The notes beneath the pieces are model-generated. The model saw only the letters and a program-made list of their open reading frames with translations, did no database searches and was not told the DNA's origin. A stretch of DNA of 64,000 bases from assembly GCF_018991925.1 (NCBI RefSeq), contig NW_024711950.1, forward strand, positions 309,204 through 373,203, given 5' to 3'. A program made the translations under genes and the position numbers. Positions 25,331-37,880 of the stretch are shown piece after piece (position 1 is the first letter of the stretch; the number at the start of each line of letters is the position of its first letter). The DNA is from Homarus americanus. Taxonomy: Eukaryota; Arthropoda; Malacostraca; Decapoda; Nephropidae.

Positions 25331-28300
25331 ACGGGTAGCCCCATTAGAGGTTCGCGGCACCATAAGCTCGATGAACAGGCTTTGTGTGAAATATAACAGA
25401 GTCTAGGACTGCTTTTAGTATCGTGGTGGTCCAGAGGTAGCGTTCCCCGTTAACAGTCATGGGCTCGTGGGCCGTGGGTTCGAATCCTGGCGATTTCAGG
25501 TGTTGATTGTATGTAGAAGTCCACGTGCTTTATTGGGCTAATGAAATATATATGGATCCTCGTGTTTCGATGCCGGATTTGGTAAGACGTTACTCTGACC
25601 ACCTACGTGATACGGGTAGTCCCCATTAGAGGTTCACGGCGACATAAGCTCGTTGAACAGTCTTTGAGTGAAATATAACAGAGTCTAGGACTGCTTTTAG
25701 TATTCTGGTGGTCCAGAGGTAGCGTTCCCGGTCACAGTCATGGGCTCTCGGGCCGTGGGTTCGAATTCTGGCGGGGTGAGGTGTTCTTTGTATGTAGAAG
25801 TCCGCGTGCTTTATTGGGCTAATGAAATATATATGGATCCTCGTGTTTCGAAGCCGGATTTGGTAAAACGTTACTCTGACCACCTACGTGATACGGTTAG
25901 TCCCCATTAGAGGTTCACGGCGCCATAAGCTCGTTGAACATGCTTTGTGTGAAATATAACAGAGTCTAGGACTGCTTTTAGTATCCTGGTGGTCCCGAGG
26001 TAGCGTTCCCCAGTCACAGTCATGGGCTCGTGGGCCGTGGGTCCGAATCCTGGCGGGGTGAGGAGTTGATTGTATGTAGAAGTCCGCGTGCTTTATTGGG
26101 ATAATGAAATATATATGGATCCTCGTGTTTCGAAGCCAGATTTGGTAAAACGTTACTCTTACCACCTACGTGATACAGGTAGTCCCCATTAGAGGTTCAC
26201 GGCTCAATAAGCTCGTTGAACAGGCTTTGTGTGAAATATAACAGAGTCTAGGACTGCTTTTAGTATCCTGGTGGTCCAGAGGTAGCATTCCCCGGTCAAA
26301 GTTGTGGGCTCGTGGGCCGTGGGTTCGAATCCTGGCGTCGTGAGGTGTTGATTGTATGTAGAAGTCCACGTGCTTTATTGGACTAATGAAATATATATGG
26401 ATCCTCGTGTTTTGAAGCCAGATTTGGTAAAACGTTACTGTGACCACCTACGTGATACGGGTAGTCCCCATTAGAGGTTCACGGCCCCATAAGCTCGTTG
26501 AACATGCTTTGTGTGAAATATAACAGAGTCTAGGACTGCTTTTAGTATCCTGGTGGTCCAGAGGTAGCGTTCCCCAGTCACAGTCATGGGCTCGTGGGCC
26601 GTGGGTTCGAATCCTGGCGGGGTGAGTTGTTGATTATATGTATATGTCCGCGTGCTTTATTGGGCTAATGAAATATATATGGATCCTCGTGTTTCGAAGC
26701 CTGATTTTGTAAAACGTTTCTCTGACCACCTACGTGATATGGGTAGTCCCGATTAGAGGTTCACGGCTCCATAAGCTCGTTGAACAGACTTTGTGTGAAA
26801 TATAACAGAGTGTAGGACTGCTTTTAATATCCTGGTGGAACAGAGGTAGCATTCCCCGGTCAAAGTTGTGGGCTCGTGGGCCGTGGGTTCGAATCCTGGC
26901 GGGGTGAGGTGTTGATTGTATTTAGAAGTCCGGGTGCTTTATTGAACTAATGAAATATATATGGATCCTCGTGTTTCGAAGCCAGATTTGGTAAAACGTT
27001 ACTCTGACCATCTACGAGATACGGGTAGTCCCCATTAGAGGTTCCCGGCGCCATAAGCTCGTTGAACAGGCTTTGAGTGAAATTTAACAGAGTCTAGGAA
27101 TGCTTTTAGTATCCTGGTGGTCAAGAGGTAGCATTCCCCGGTCACAGTTGTGGGCTCGTGGGCTGTGGGTTCCAATCCTGGCGGGGTGAGGTGTTGATTG
27201 TATGTAGAAGTCCGAGTGCTTTATTGGACTTATGAAATATACATGGATCCTCGTGTTTCGAAGCCGGATTTGGTAAAACGTTACTCTGACCACCTACGTG
27301 ATTCGGCTTGTCCCCATTAGAGGTTCACGGCGCCATATGTTCGTTGAACAGGCTTTGTGTGAAATATAACAGAGTCTAGGACTGCTTTTAGTATCCTGGT
27401 GGTCCAGAGGTAGCATTCCCCATGTCACAGTCATGGGCTCGTGGGCCGTGTGTTCGAATCCTGGCGGGGTGAGGTGTTGATTGTATGTAGAAGTTCGCTT
27501 GCTTTATTGGGCTAATGAAATATATGTGGTTCCTCGTGTTTCGAATCCGGATTTGGTAAAATGTTACTCTGACCACCTACATGATACGGGTAGTCCCCAT
27601 TAAAGGTTCACGGCACCATAAGCTCGTTGAACATGCTTTGTGTGAAATATAACAGAGTCTAGGACTGCTTTTAGTATCCTGGTGGTCCAGAGGTAGCGTT
27701 CCCCAGTCACAGTCATGGGCTCGTGGGCTGTGGGTTCGAATCCAGGCGGGGTGTGGAGTTGATTGTATGTAGAAATCCACGTGCTTTATTGGGCTAATGA
27801 AATATATATGGATCCTCGTGTTTCGAAGCCAGATTTTGTAAAACGTTACTCTGACCACCTACGTGATACAAGTGGTCCCCATTAGAGGTTCACGGATCCA
27901 TAAGCTCGTTGAACAGGCTTTTTGTGAAATATAACTGAGTCTAGGACTACTTTCAGTATCCTGGTGGTCCAGAGGTAATGTTCCACAGTCACAGTCATGG
28001 GCTCGTGGTCCGTGTGTTCGAATCCTGGCGGGGTGAGGTGTTGATTGTATGTAGAAGTCCGCGTGCTTTATTGGGCTAATGAAATGTATATGGATCCTCG
28101 TGTTTCGAAGCAGGATTTGGTAAAACGTTACTCTGACAACCTACGTTATACGGGTAGTCCCCATTAGAGGTTCATGGCGCCATAAGGTCGTTGAACATGC
28201 TTTGAGTGAAATATAACAGAGTCTAGGACTGCTTTAAGTATCCTGGTGGCCCAGAGGTAGGATTCCCCGGTCACAGTCATGGGCTCGTCGGCCGTCGGTT

Positions 28301-29370
28301 CGAATCCTTGCGGGGTGAGGTGTTGATTGTATGTAGAAGTCCGCGTGCTTTATTGGGCTAATGAAATATATATGGATCCTCGTTTTTCGAAGCCAGATTT
28401 TGTAAAACGTTACTCTGACCACCTACGTGATACAAGTAGTCCCCATTAGAGGTTCACGGCGCCATAAGAGCGTTGAACAGGCTTTGTGTGAAATATAACA
28501 GAGTCTAGGACTGCTTTTATTATCCTGGTGGTCCAGAGATAGCGTTCCCCGTTCACAGTCATGGGCTCGTGGGCCGTGGGTTCGAATCCTGGCGATTTGA
28601 GGTGTTGATTGTATGTAGAAGTCCACGTGCTTTATTGGGCTAATGAAATATATATCGATCCTCGTGTTTCGATGCCGGATTTGGTAAGACGTTACTCTGA
28701 CCACCTACGTTATACGGGTAGTCCCCATTAGAGGTTCACGGTGCCTTAAGCTCGTTGAACAGGCTTTGTGTGAAATATAACAGAGTCTAGGACTGCTTTT
28801 AGTATCCTGGTGGTCTAGAGGTAGCGTTCCCCTTTCACAGTCATGGCCTCGTGGGCCATGGGTTTGACTCCTGGCGCGGTGAGATGTTCATTTTATGTAG
28901 AAGTCCACGTGTTTTATTGGGCTAATGAAATATATATATGGATCCTCGTGTTTCGAAGCCAGATTTGGTAAAATGTTACTCTGACCACCTACGTGATATG
29001 GGTAGTCCCGATTAGAGGTTCACGGCGCCATAAGCTCGTTGAACAGGTTTTGTGTGAAATATAACAGAGTCTAGGACTGCTTTTAGTATCCTCGTGGTCC
29101 AGAGGTAGCGTTCCCGGTGTCACAGTCATGGGCTCGGGGGCCGTGGGTTAGAATCCTGGAGGGGTGAGGTGTTGATTGTATGTAGAAGTCCGCGTGCTTT
29201 ATTGGGCTAATGAAATATATATGGATCCTTGTGTTTCGAAGCCGGATTTGGTAAAACGTTACTGTGACCACCTACGTGATACGGGTAGTCCCCATTAGAG
29301 GTTCACGGCGCCATAAGCTCGTTGAACATGCTTTGAGTGAAATATAGCAGAGTTTAGGACTGTTTTTAAT
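25330..29370 (+). repeat. Homogeneous monomer run without clear higher-order period
   Basis: About 14 monomers lie close to the family consensus, with mostly private substitutions. Both promoter boxes are present in many of them. I could not see a multi-monomer period by eye. No gene or other feature is visible. Confidence 0.7.
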
Positions 29371-29448
29371 ATCCTGCTGGTCCAGAGGTAGCGTTCCCCG
29401 GTCACAGTCATGGGCTCTTGGGCCGTGGGTTCAAATCCTGGCCGGGTG
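29371..29448 (+). pseudogene. tRNA-like core, A-box-intact relative of the deletion subfamily
   Basis: This core carries the 3' marks of the deletion subfamily (GGGCTCTTGGGCC, GTTCAAATC, GGCCGGGTGAGATG) but still has TGGTCCAGAGG. It lies exactly four monomers (1128 bp) before the first deleted copy. It looks like the parental state. Confidence 0.65.
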
Positions 29449-30498
29449 AGATGTTGATTGTATGTAGAAGTCCGCGTGCTTTATTGGGCTAATAAAATAA
29501 ATATGGATCCTCGAGTTTCGAAGCCGGATTTGGTAAAACGTTACTCTGACCACCTACATGATACGGGTAGTCCCCATTAGAGGTTCACGGCGCCATAAGC
29601 TCGTTGAACATGCTTTGTGTGAAATATAACAGAGTCTAGGACTGCTTTTAGTATCCTGGTGGTCCAGAGGTAGCGTTCCCCAGTCACAGTCATGGGCTCG
29701 TGGGCTGTGGGTTCGAATGCAGGCGGGGTGTGGAGTTGATTGTATGTAGAAGTCCGCGTGCTTTATTGGGCTAATGAAATAAATATGGATCCTCGTGTTT
29801 CGAAGGCGGATTTGGTAAAACGTTACTGTGACCACCTATGTGATACGAGTAGTCCCCATTAGAGGTTCACGCCGCCATAAGCTCGTTGAACATGCTTTGT
29901 GTGAAATATAACAGAGTCTAGGACTGCTTTTAGTATCCTGGTGGTCCAGAGGTAGGATTCCCCGGTCACAGTCAGGGGCTCGTGGGCCGTCGGTTCGAAT
30001 CCTTGCGGGGTGAGGTGTTGATTGTATGTAGAAGTCCGCGTGCTTTATTGGGCTAATGAAATATATATGGATCCTCGTGTTTCGAAGGCGGATTTGGTAA
30101 AACGTTACTGTGACCACCTACGTGATACGTGTATTCCCCATTAGCGGTTCACGGAGCCATAAGCTCGTTAAACAGGCTTTCTGTGAAATATAAAAGAGTC
30201 TAGGACTGCTTTTAGTATCCTGGTGGTCCAGAGGTAGCGTTCCCCGGTCACAGTCATGGGCTCGTGGGCCGTGGGTTCGAATCCTGGCGGGGTGAGGAGT
30301 TGATTGTATGTAGAATTCCGCGTGCTTTATTGGGCTAAAGAAATATATATGGATCCTCGTGTTTCGAAGCCGGATTTGGTAAAACGTTACTCTGACCACC
30401 TACTTGATACGGGTAGTCCCCATGAGAGGTTCACCGCGCCATAAGCTCGTTGAACATGCTTTGTGTGAAATATAACAGAGTTTAGGACTGCTTTTAGT

Positions 30499-30570
30499 AT
30501 CCTTGTAGGTTGCGTTCCCCGGTTACAGTCATGGGCTCTTGGGCCGTGGGTTCAAATCCTGGCCGGGTGA
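30499..30570 (+). pseudogene. tRNA-like core lacking the A box, copy 1
   Basis: The usual CCTGGTGGTCCAGAGGTAGC is reduced to CCTTGTAGGTTGC, a net loss of 7 bp that removes the A box and the D arm. The B box GTTCAAATC is kept. Pol III initiation from this copy is not expected. Confidence 0.75.
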
Positions 30571-31903
30571 GATGTTGATTGTATGTAGAATTCCGCGTGC
30601 TTTATTGGGCTAAAGAAATATATATGGATCCTCGTGTTTCGAAGCCAGATTTTGTAAAACGTTACTCTGACCACCTACGTGATACAAGTAGTCCCCATTA
30701 GAGGTTCACGGCGCCATAAGAGCGTTGAACAGGCTTTGTGTGAAATATAACAGAGTCTAGGACTGCTTTTAGTATCCTGGTGGTCAAGAGATAGCGTTCC
30801 CCGTTCACAGTCATGGGCTCGTGGGCCGTGGGTTCGAATCCTCGCGGGTTGAGGTATTGATTGTATGTAGAATTCCGCGTGCTTTATTGGGCTAAAGAAA
30901 TATATATGGCTCCTCGTGTTTCGAAGCCAGATTTTGTAAAACGTTACTCTGACCACCTACGTGATACAAGTAGTCCCCATTAGAGGTTCACGGTGCCTTA
31001 AGCTCGTTCAACAGGCTTTGTGTGAAATATAGCAGAGTCTAGGACTGCTTTTAGTATCCTGGTGGTCCAGAGGTAGCGTTCCCCTTTCACAGTCATGGCC
31101 TCGTGGGCCATGGGTTAGAATCCTGGCGGGGTGAGATGTTCATTTTATGTAGAAGTCCACGTGTTTTATTGGGCTAATGAAATATATATATGGATCCTCG
31201 TGTTTCGAAGCCAGATTTGGTAAAATGTTACTCTGACCACCTACGTGATATGGGTAGTCCCTATTAGAGGTTCACGGCGCCATAAGCTCGTTGAACAGGT
31301 TTTGTGTGAAATATAACAGAGTCTAGGACTGCTTTTAGTATCCTGGTGGTCCAGAGGTAGCATTCCCCGGTCACAGTCATGGGCTCGTGGGCCATGGGTT
31401 CGAATCCTGGCGGGGTGAGGAGTTGATTGTATGTAGAAGTCCACGTGCTTTATTAGGCTAATGAAATATATGTGGATCCTCGTGTTTCGAAGCCTGATTT
31501 TGTAAAACTTTACTCGGACCACCTACGTGATACGTGTAGTCCCCATTAGCGGTTCACGGAGCCATAAGCTCGTTAAACAGGCTTTGTGTGAAATTTAAAA
31601 GAGTCTAGGACTGATTTTAGTATCCTGGTGGTCCAGAGGTAGCGTTCCCCGGTCACAGTCATGGGCTCGTTGGCCGTGGGTTCGAATCCTGGCGGGGTGA
31701 GGAGTTGATTGTATGTAGAATTCGGCGTGCTTTATTGGGCTAAAGAAATATATATGGATCCTCGTGTTTCGAAGCCGGATTTGGTAAAACGTTACTCTGA
31801 CCACCTACTTGATACGGGTAGTCCCCATTAGAGGTTCACCGCACCATTAGCTCGTTGAACATTCTTTGTGTGAAATATAACAGAGTTTAGGACTGCTTTT
31901 AGT

Positions 31904-31976
31904 ATCCTGGTAGGTTGCGTTCCCCGGTTACAGTCATGGGCTCTTGGGCCGTGGGTTCAAATCCTGGCCGGGTGAG
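31904..31976 (+). pseudogene. tRNA-like core lacking the A box, copy 2
   Basis: CCTGGTAGGTTGCG replaces the A box region; B box GTTCAAATC remains at 31955. This is the first copy of the regular seven-mer series. Confidence 0.75.
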
Positions 31977-33870
31977 ATGTTGATTGTATGTAGAAGTCCG
32001 CGTGCTTTATTGGGCTAATGAAATATATATGGATCCTCGTGTTTCGAAGCCGGATTTGTTAAAATGTTACTCTGACCACCTACTTGATACGGGTAGTCCC
32101 CATTAGAGGTTCACCGCACCATAAGCTCGTTGAACATGCTTTGTGTGAAATATAACAGAGTCTAGGACTGCTTTTAGTATCCTGGTGGTCCAGAGGTAGC
32201 GTTCCCCGATCACAGTCATGGGCTCGTGGGCCATGGGTTCGAATCCTGGCGGGATGAGGAGTTGAATGTATGTAGAAGTCCGCGTGCTTTATTAGGCTAA
32301 TGAAATATATATGGATCCTCGTGTTTCGAAGCCTGATTTTGTAAAACTTTACTCTGACCACCTATGTGATATGTGTAGTCCCCATTAGCGATTCACGGCG
32401 CCATAAGCTCGTTGAACAGGCTTTGTGTGAAATATAACAGAGTCTAGGACTGCTTTTAGTATCCTGGTGGTCCAAAGGTAGTGTTCCCCAGTCACAGTCA
32501 TGGGCTCTCGGGCCGTGGGTTCGAATTCTGGCGGGGTGAGGTGTTGATTGTATGTAGAAGTCCGCGTGCTTTATTGGACTAATGAAATATATATGGATCC
32601 TCGTGTTTCGAAGCCAGATTTGGTAAAACGTTACTCTGACCACCTACGAGATACGGGTAGTCCCCATTAGAGGTTCCCGGCGCCATAAGCTCGTTGAACA
32701 GGCTTTGAGTGAAATTTAACAGAGTCTAGGAATGCTTTTAGTATCCTGGTGGTCAGGAGGTAGCATTCCCCGGTCACAGTTGTGGGCTCGTGGGACGTGG
32801 GTTCCAATCCTGGCGGGGTGAGGTGTTGATTGTAAGTAGAAGTCCGCGTGCTTTATTGGACTAATGAAATATACATGGATACTCGTGTTTCGAAGCCGGA
32901 TTTAGTAAAACGTTACTCTGACCACCTACGTGATACGGCTTGTCCCCATTAGAGGTTCACGGCGCCATATGTTCGTTGAACAGGCTTTGTGTGAAATATA
33001 ACAGAGTTTAGGACTGCTTTAAGTATCCTGGTGGTCCAGAGGTAGCGTTCACCGGTCACAGTCATGGGCTCGAGGGCCGTGGGTTAGAATCCTGGCGGGG
33101 TGAGATGTTCATTTTATGTAGAAGTCCACGTGTTTTATTGGGCTAATGAAATATATATATGGATCCTCGTGTTTCGAAGCCAGATTTGGTAAAATGTCAC
33201 TCTGACCACCTACGTGATATGGGTAGTCCCTATTAGAGGTTCACGGCGCCATAAGTTCGTTGAACAGGTTTTGTGTGAAATATAACAGAGTCTAGGACTG
33301 CTTTTAGTATCCTGGTGGTCCAGAGGTAGCATTGCCCGGTCACAGTTATGGGCTCGTGGGCCATGGGTTCGAATCCAGGCGGGGTGAGGAGTTGATTGTA
33401 TGTAGAAGTCCGCGTGCTTTATTAGGCTAATGAAATATATGTGGATCCTCGTGTTTCGAAGCCTGATTTTGTAAAACTTTACTCTGACCACCTACGTGAT
33501 ACAAGTAGTCCCCATTAGCGGTTCACGGAGCCATAAGCTCGTTAAACAGGCTTTGTGTGAAATATAAAAGAGTCTAGGACTGCTTTTAGTATCCTGGTGG
33601 TCCAGAGGTAGCGTTCCCCGTTCAGTCATGGGCTCGTGGACCGTGGGTTCGAATCCTGGTGGGGTAAGGTGTTGATTGTATGTAGAAGTCCTCATGCTTT
33701 ATTGGGTTAATGAAATATATATGGATCCTCGTGTTTCGAAGCCGGATTTGGTAAAACGTTACTCTGACCACCTACTTGATACGGGTAGTCCCCATTAGCG
33801 GTTCACCTCGCCATAAGCTCGTTGAACATACTTTGTGTGAAATATAACAGAGTCTAGGACTGCTTTTAGT

Positions 33871-33942
33871 ATCCTGGTGGGTTGCGTTCCCCGGTTACAG
33901 TCATGGGCTCTTGGGCCGTGGGTTCAAATCATGGCCGGGTGA
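33871..33942 (+). pseudogene. tRNA-like core lacking the A box, copy 3
   Basis: CCTGGTGGGTTGCG carries the same 7-bp loss. The B box is present, followed by ATGGCCGGGTGAGATGG. Confidence 0.75.
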
Positions 33943-35840
33943 GATGGTGATTGTATGTAGAAGTCCGCGTGCTTTATTGGGCTAATGAAATATATATGGA
34001 TCCTCGTGTTTCGAAGCCGGATTTGGTAAAACGTTACTCTGACCACCTACTTGATACGGGTAGTCCCCATTAGAGGTTCACCTCGCCATAAGCTCGTTGA
34101 ACATGCTTTGTGTGAAATATAACAGAGTCTAGGACTGCTTTTAGTATCCTGGTGGTCCAGAGGTAGCGTTCCCCGATCACAATCATGGGCTCGTGGGCCA
34201 TGGGTTCGAATCCTGGCGGGGTGAGGAGTTGAATGTATGTAGAAGTCCGCGTGATTTATTAGGCTAATGAAATATATATGGATCCTGGTGTTTCGAAGCC
34301 TGATTTTGTAAAACTTTACTCTGACCACCTATGTGATACGTGTAGTCCCCATTAGCGTTTCACGGCGCCATAAGCTCGTTGAACAGGCTTTGTGTGAAAT
34401 ATAACAGACTCTAGGACTGCTTTTAGTATCCTGGTGGTCCAGAGGTAGCGTTCCCCGTTAACAGTCATGGGCTCGTGGGCCGTGGGTTCGAATCCTGGCG
34501 GAGTGAGGTGTTGATTGTATGTAGAAGTCCGCGTGCTTTATTGGGTTAATGAAATATATATGGATCCTCGTGTTTCGATGACGGATTTGGTAAAACGTTA
34601 CTCTGACCACCTACGTGATACGGGTAGTCCCCATTAGAGGTTCACGGCGCCATAAGCTCATTGAACATGCTTTGTGTGAAATATAACAGAGTCAAGGACT
34701 GCTTTTAGTATCCTGGTGGTCCAGAGGTAGCGTTCCCCAGTCACAGTCATGGGCTCGTGGGCCGTGGGTTCGAATCCTGGCGGGGTGAGGAGTTGATTGT
34801 ATGTAGAAGTCCGCGTGCTTTATTGGGATAATGAAATATATATGGATTCTCGTGTTTCGAAGCCAGATTTTGTGAAACGTTACTCTTACCACCTACGTGA
34901 TACAGGTAGTCCCCATTAGAGGTTCACGGCTCAATTAGCTCGTTGAACAGGCTTTGTGTGAAATATAACAGACTCGAGGACTGCTTTTAGTATCCTGGTG
35001 GTCCAGAGGTAGCGTTCCCGTGTCACAGGCATGGGCTCGTGGGCCGTGGGTTAGAATCCTGGCGGGGTTAGATGTTCATTTTATGTAGAAGTCCACATGT
35101 TTTATTGGGCTAATGAAAATTTATATATGGATCCTCGTGTTTCGAAGCCAGATTTGGTAAAATGTTACTCTGACCACCTACGTGATATGGGTAGTCCCTA
35201 TTAGAGATTCACGGCGCCATAAGTTCGTTGAACAGGTTTTGTGTGAAATATGACAGAGTCTAGGACTGCTTTTAGTATCCTGGTGGTCCAGAGGTAGCAT
35301 TCCCCGGTCACAGTCATGGGCTCGTGGGCCATGGGTTCGAATCCTGGCGGGGTGAGGAGTTGATTGTATGTAGAAGCCCGCGTGCTTTATTAGGCTAATG
35401 AAATATATGTGGATCCTCGTGTTTCGAAGCCTGATTTTGTAAAACTTTACTCTGACCACCTACGTGATACGTGTAGTCCCCATTAGCGGTTCACGGAGCC
35501 ATAAGCTCGTTAAACAGGCTTTGTGTGAAATATAAAAGAGTCTAGGACTGCTTTTAGTATCCTGGTGGTCCAGAGGTAGCGTTCCCCGTTCACAGTCATG
35601 GGCTCGTGGACCGTGGGTTCGAATCCTGGCGGGGTAAGGTGTTGATTGTATGTAGAAGTCCGCATGCTTTATTGGGTTAATGAAATATATATGGATCCTC
35701 GTGTTTCGATGACCGATTTGGTAAAACGTTACTCTGACCACCTACGTGATACGGGTAGTCCCCATTAGAGGTTCACGGCGATATAAGCTCGTTGAACAGT
35801 CTTTGAGTGAAATATAACTGAGTTTAGGACTGCTTTTAGT

Positions 35841-35912
35841 ATCCTGGTAGGTTGCATTCCCCGGTTACAGTCATGGGCTCTTGGGCCGTGGGTTCAAATA
35901 ATGGCCGGGTGA
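35841..35912 (+). pseudogene. tRNA-like core lacking the A box, copy 4
   Basis: CCTGGTAGGTTGCATTCC carries the same deletion. The B box has a further change (GTTCAAATA). Confidence 0.75.
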
Positions 35913-37808
35913 GATGTTGATTGTATGTAGAAGACCGCGTGCTTTATTGGGCTAATGAAATATATATGGATCCTGGTGTTTCGAAACCGGATTTGGTAAA
36001 ACGTTACTCTGACCACCTACTTGATACGGGTAGTCCCCATTAGAGGTTCACCGCGCCATAAGCTCGTTGAACATGCTTTGTGTGAAATATAACAGAGTCT
36101 AGGACTGCTTTTAGTATCCTGGTGGTCCAGAGGTAGTGTTCCACGGTCAAAGTCATGGGCTCGTGGGCCGTGTGTTCGAATCCTGGCGGGGTGAGGTGTT
36201 GATTGTATGTAGAAGTCCGCGTGCTTTATTGGGCTAATGAAATATATATGGATCCTCGTGTTTCGATGCCGGATTTGGTAAAACGTTACTCTGACCACCT
36301 ACATGATACGGGTAGTCCCCATTAGAGGTTCACGGCGCCATAAGCTCATTGAACATGCTTTGTGTGAAATATAACAGAGTCTAGGACTGCTTTTAGTATC
36401 CTGGTAGTCCAGAGGTAGCGTTCCCCGATCACAGTCATGGGCTCATGGGCCATGGGTTCGAATCCTGGCGGGGTGAGGAGTTGAATGTATGTAGAAGTCC
36501 GCGTGCTTTATTGGGCTAATGAAATATATATGGATCCTCGTGTTTCGAAGCCGGATTTGGTAAAACGTTACTCTGACCACCTACATGATATGGGTAGTCC
36601 CCATTAGAGGTTCACGGCGCCATAAGCTCATTGAACATGCTTTGTGTGAAATATAACAGAGTCTAGGACTGCTTTTAGTATCCTGGTGGTCCAGAGGTAG
36701 CGTTCCCCGATCACAGTGATGGGCTCGTGGGCCATGGGTTCGAATCCTGGCGGGGTGAGGAGTTGAATGTATGTAGAAGTCCGCGTGCTTTATTAGGCTA
36801 AATGAAATATATATGGATCCTCGTGTTTCGAAGCCTGATTTTGTAAAACTTTACTCTGACCACCTATGTGATACGTGTAGTCATCATTAGCGTTTCACGG
36901 CGCCATAAGCTCGTTGAACAGGCTTTGTGTGAAATATAACAGACTCTAGGACTGCTTTTAGTATCCTGGTGGTCCAGAGGTAGCGTTCCCCGTTAACAGT
37001 CATGGGCTCGTGGGCCGTGGGTTCGAATCCTGGCGGAGTGAGGTGTTGATTGTATGTAGAAGTCCGCTTGCTTTATTGGGCTAATGAAATATATATGGAT
37101 CCTCGAGTTTCGAAGCCGGATTTGGTAAAACGTTACTCTGACCACCTACATGATACGGGTAGTCCCCATTAGAGGTTCACGGCGCCATAAGCTCGTTGAA
37201 CATGCTTTGTGTGAAATATAACAGAGTTTAGGACTGCTTTTAGTATCCTGGTGGTCCAGAGGTAGCGTTCCCCGGTCACAGTTATGGGCTCGTGGGCCGT
37301 GGGTTCGAATCCTGGCGGGTTGAGGTGTTGATTGTATGTAGAAGTCCGCGTGCTCTGTTGGGCTAATGAAATATATATGGATCCTCGTGTTTCGATGCCG
37401 GATTTGGTAAGACGTTACTCTGACCACCTACGTGATACGGGTAGTCCCCATTAGAGGTTCATGGTGCCTTAAGCTCGTTAAACAGGCTTTGTGTGAAATA
37501 TAAAAGAGTCTAGAACTGCTTTTAGTATCCTGGTGGTCCAGAGGTAGCGTTCCCCGTTCACAGTCATAGGCTCGTGGACCGTGGGTTCGAATCCTGGCGG
37601 GGTAAGGTGTTCATTCTATGTAGAAGTCCGCGTGCTTTATTGGGTTAATGAAATATATATAGATCCTCGTGTTTCGATGACGGATTTGGTAAAACGTTAC
37701 TCTGACCACCTACGTGATACGGGTAGTCCCCATTAGAGGTTCACGGCGATATAAGCTCGTTGAACAGTCTTTGAGTGAAATATAACAGAGTTTAGGACTG
37801 CTTTTATT

Positions 37809-37880
37809 ATCCTGGTAGGTTGCGTTCCCCGGTCACAGTCATGGGCTCTTGGGCCGTGGGTTCAAATCATGGCCGGGTGA
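37809..37880 (+). pseudogene. tRNA-like core lacking the A box, copy 5
   Basis: CCTGGTAGGTTGCG again, with CCGGTCACAG where copies 1-4 have CCGGTTACAG. This is the last copy of the series. Confidence 0.75.

Larger units (their letters stand above)
29371..37880 (+). repeat. Higher-order repeat 2: seven monomers, about 1967 bp
   Basis: Monomers with a 7-bp core deletion start at 31904, 33871, 35841 and 37809, spacings of 1967, 1970 and 1968 bp. That equals six monomers of 282 plus one of 275. A second, independent marker, GATGTTCATTTTATGTAG, recurs at about 31133, 33102 and 35069, the same period. An earlier deletion copy at 30499 is five monomers before the first, so the seven-mer was set up after that point. 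The period differs from the repeat at 18-25 kb, as do its marker monomers. Confidence 0.85.

Noticed and set aside
29554..30399. Consecutive minus-strand open frames of 93 codons that look like a repeated protein
   Set aside because: They follow from the 282-bp unit being divisible by three and from a stop-poor antisense frame. Most begin at GTG directly after the previous stop, other subfamilies break them freely, a second frame is also open, and no domain, signal peptide or conserved start context is visible.
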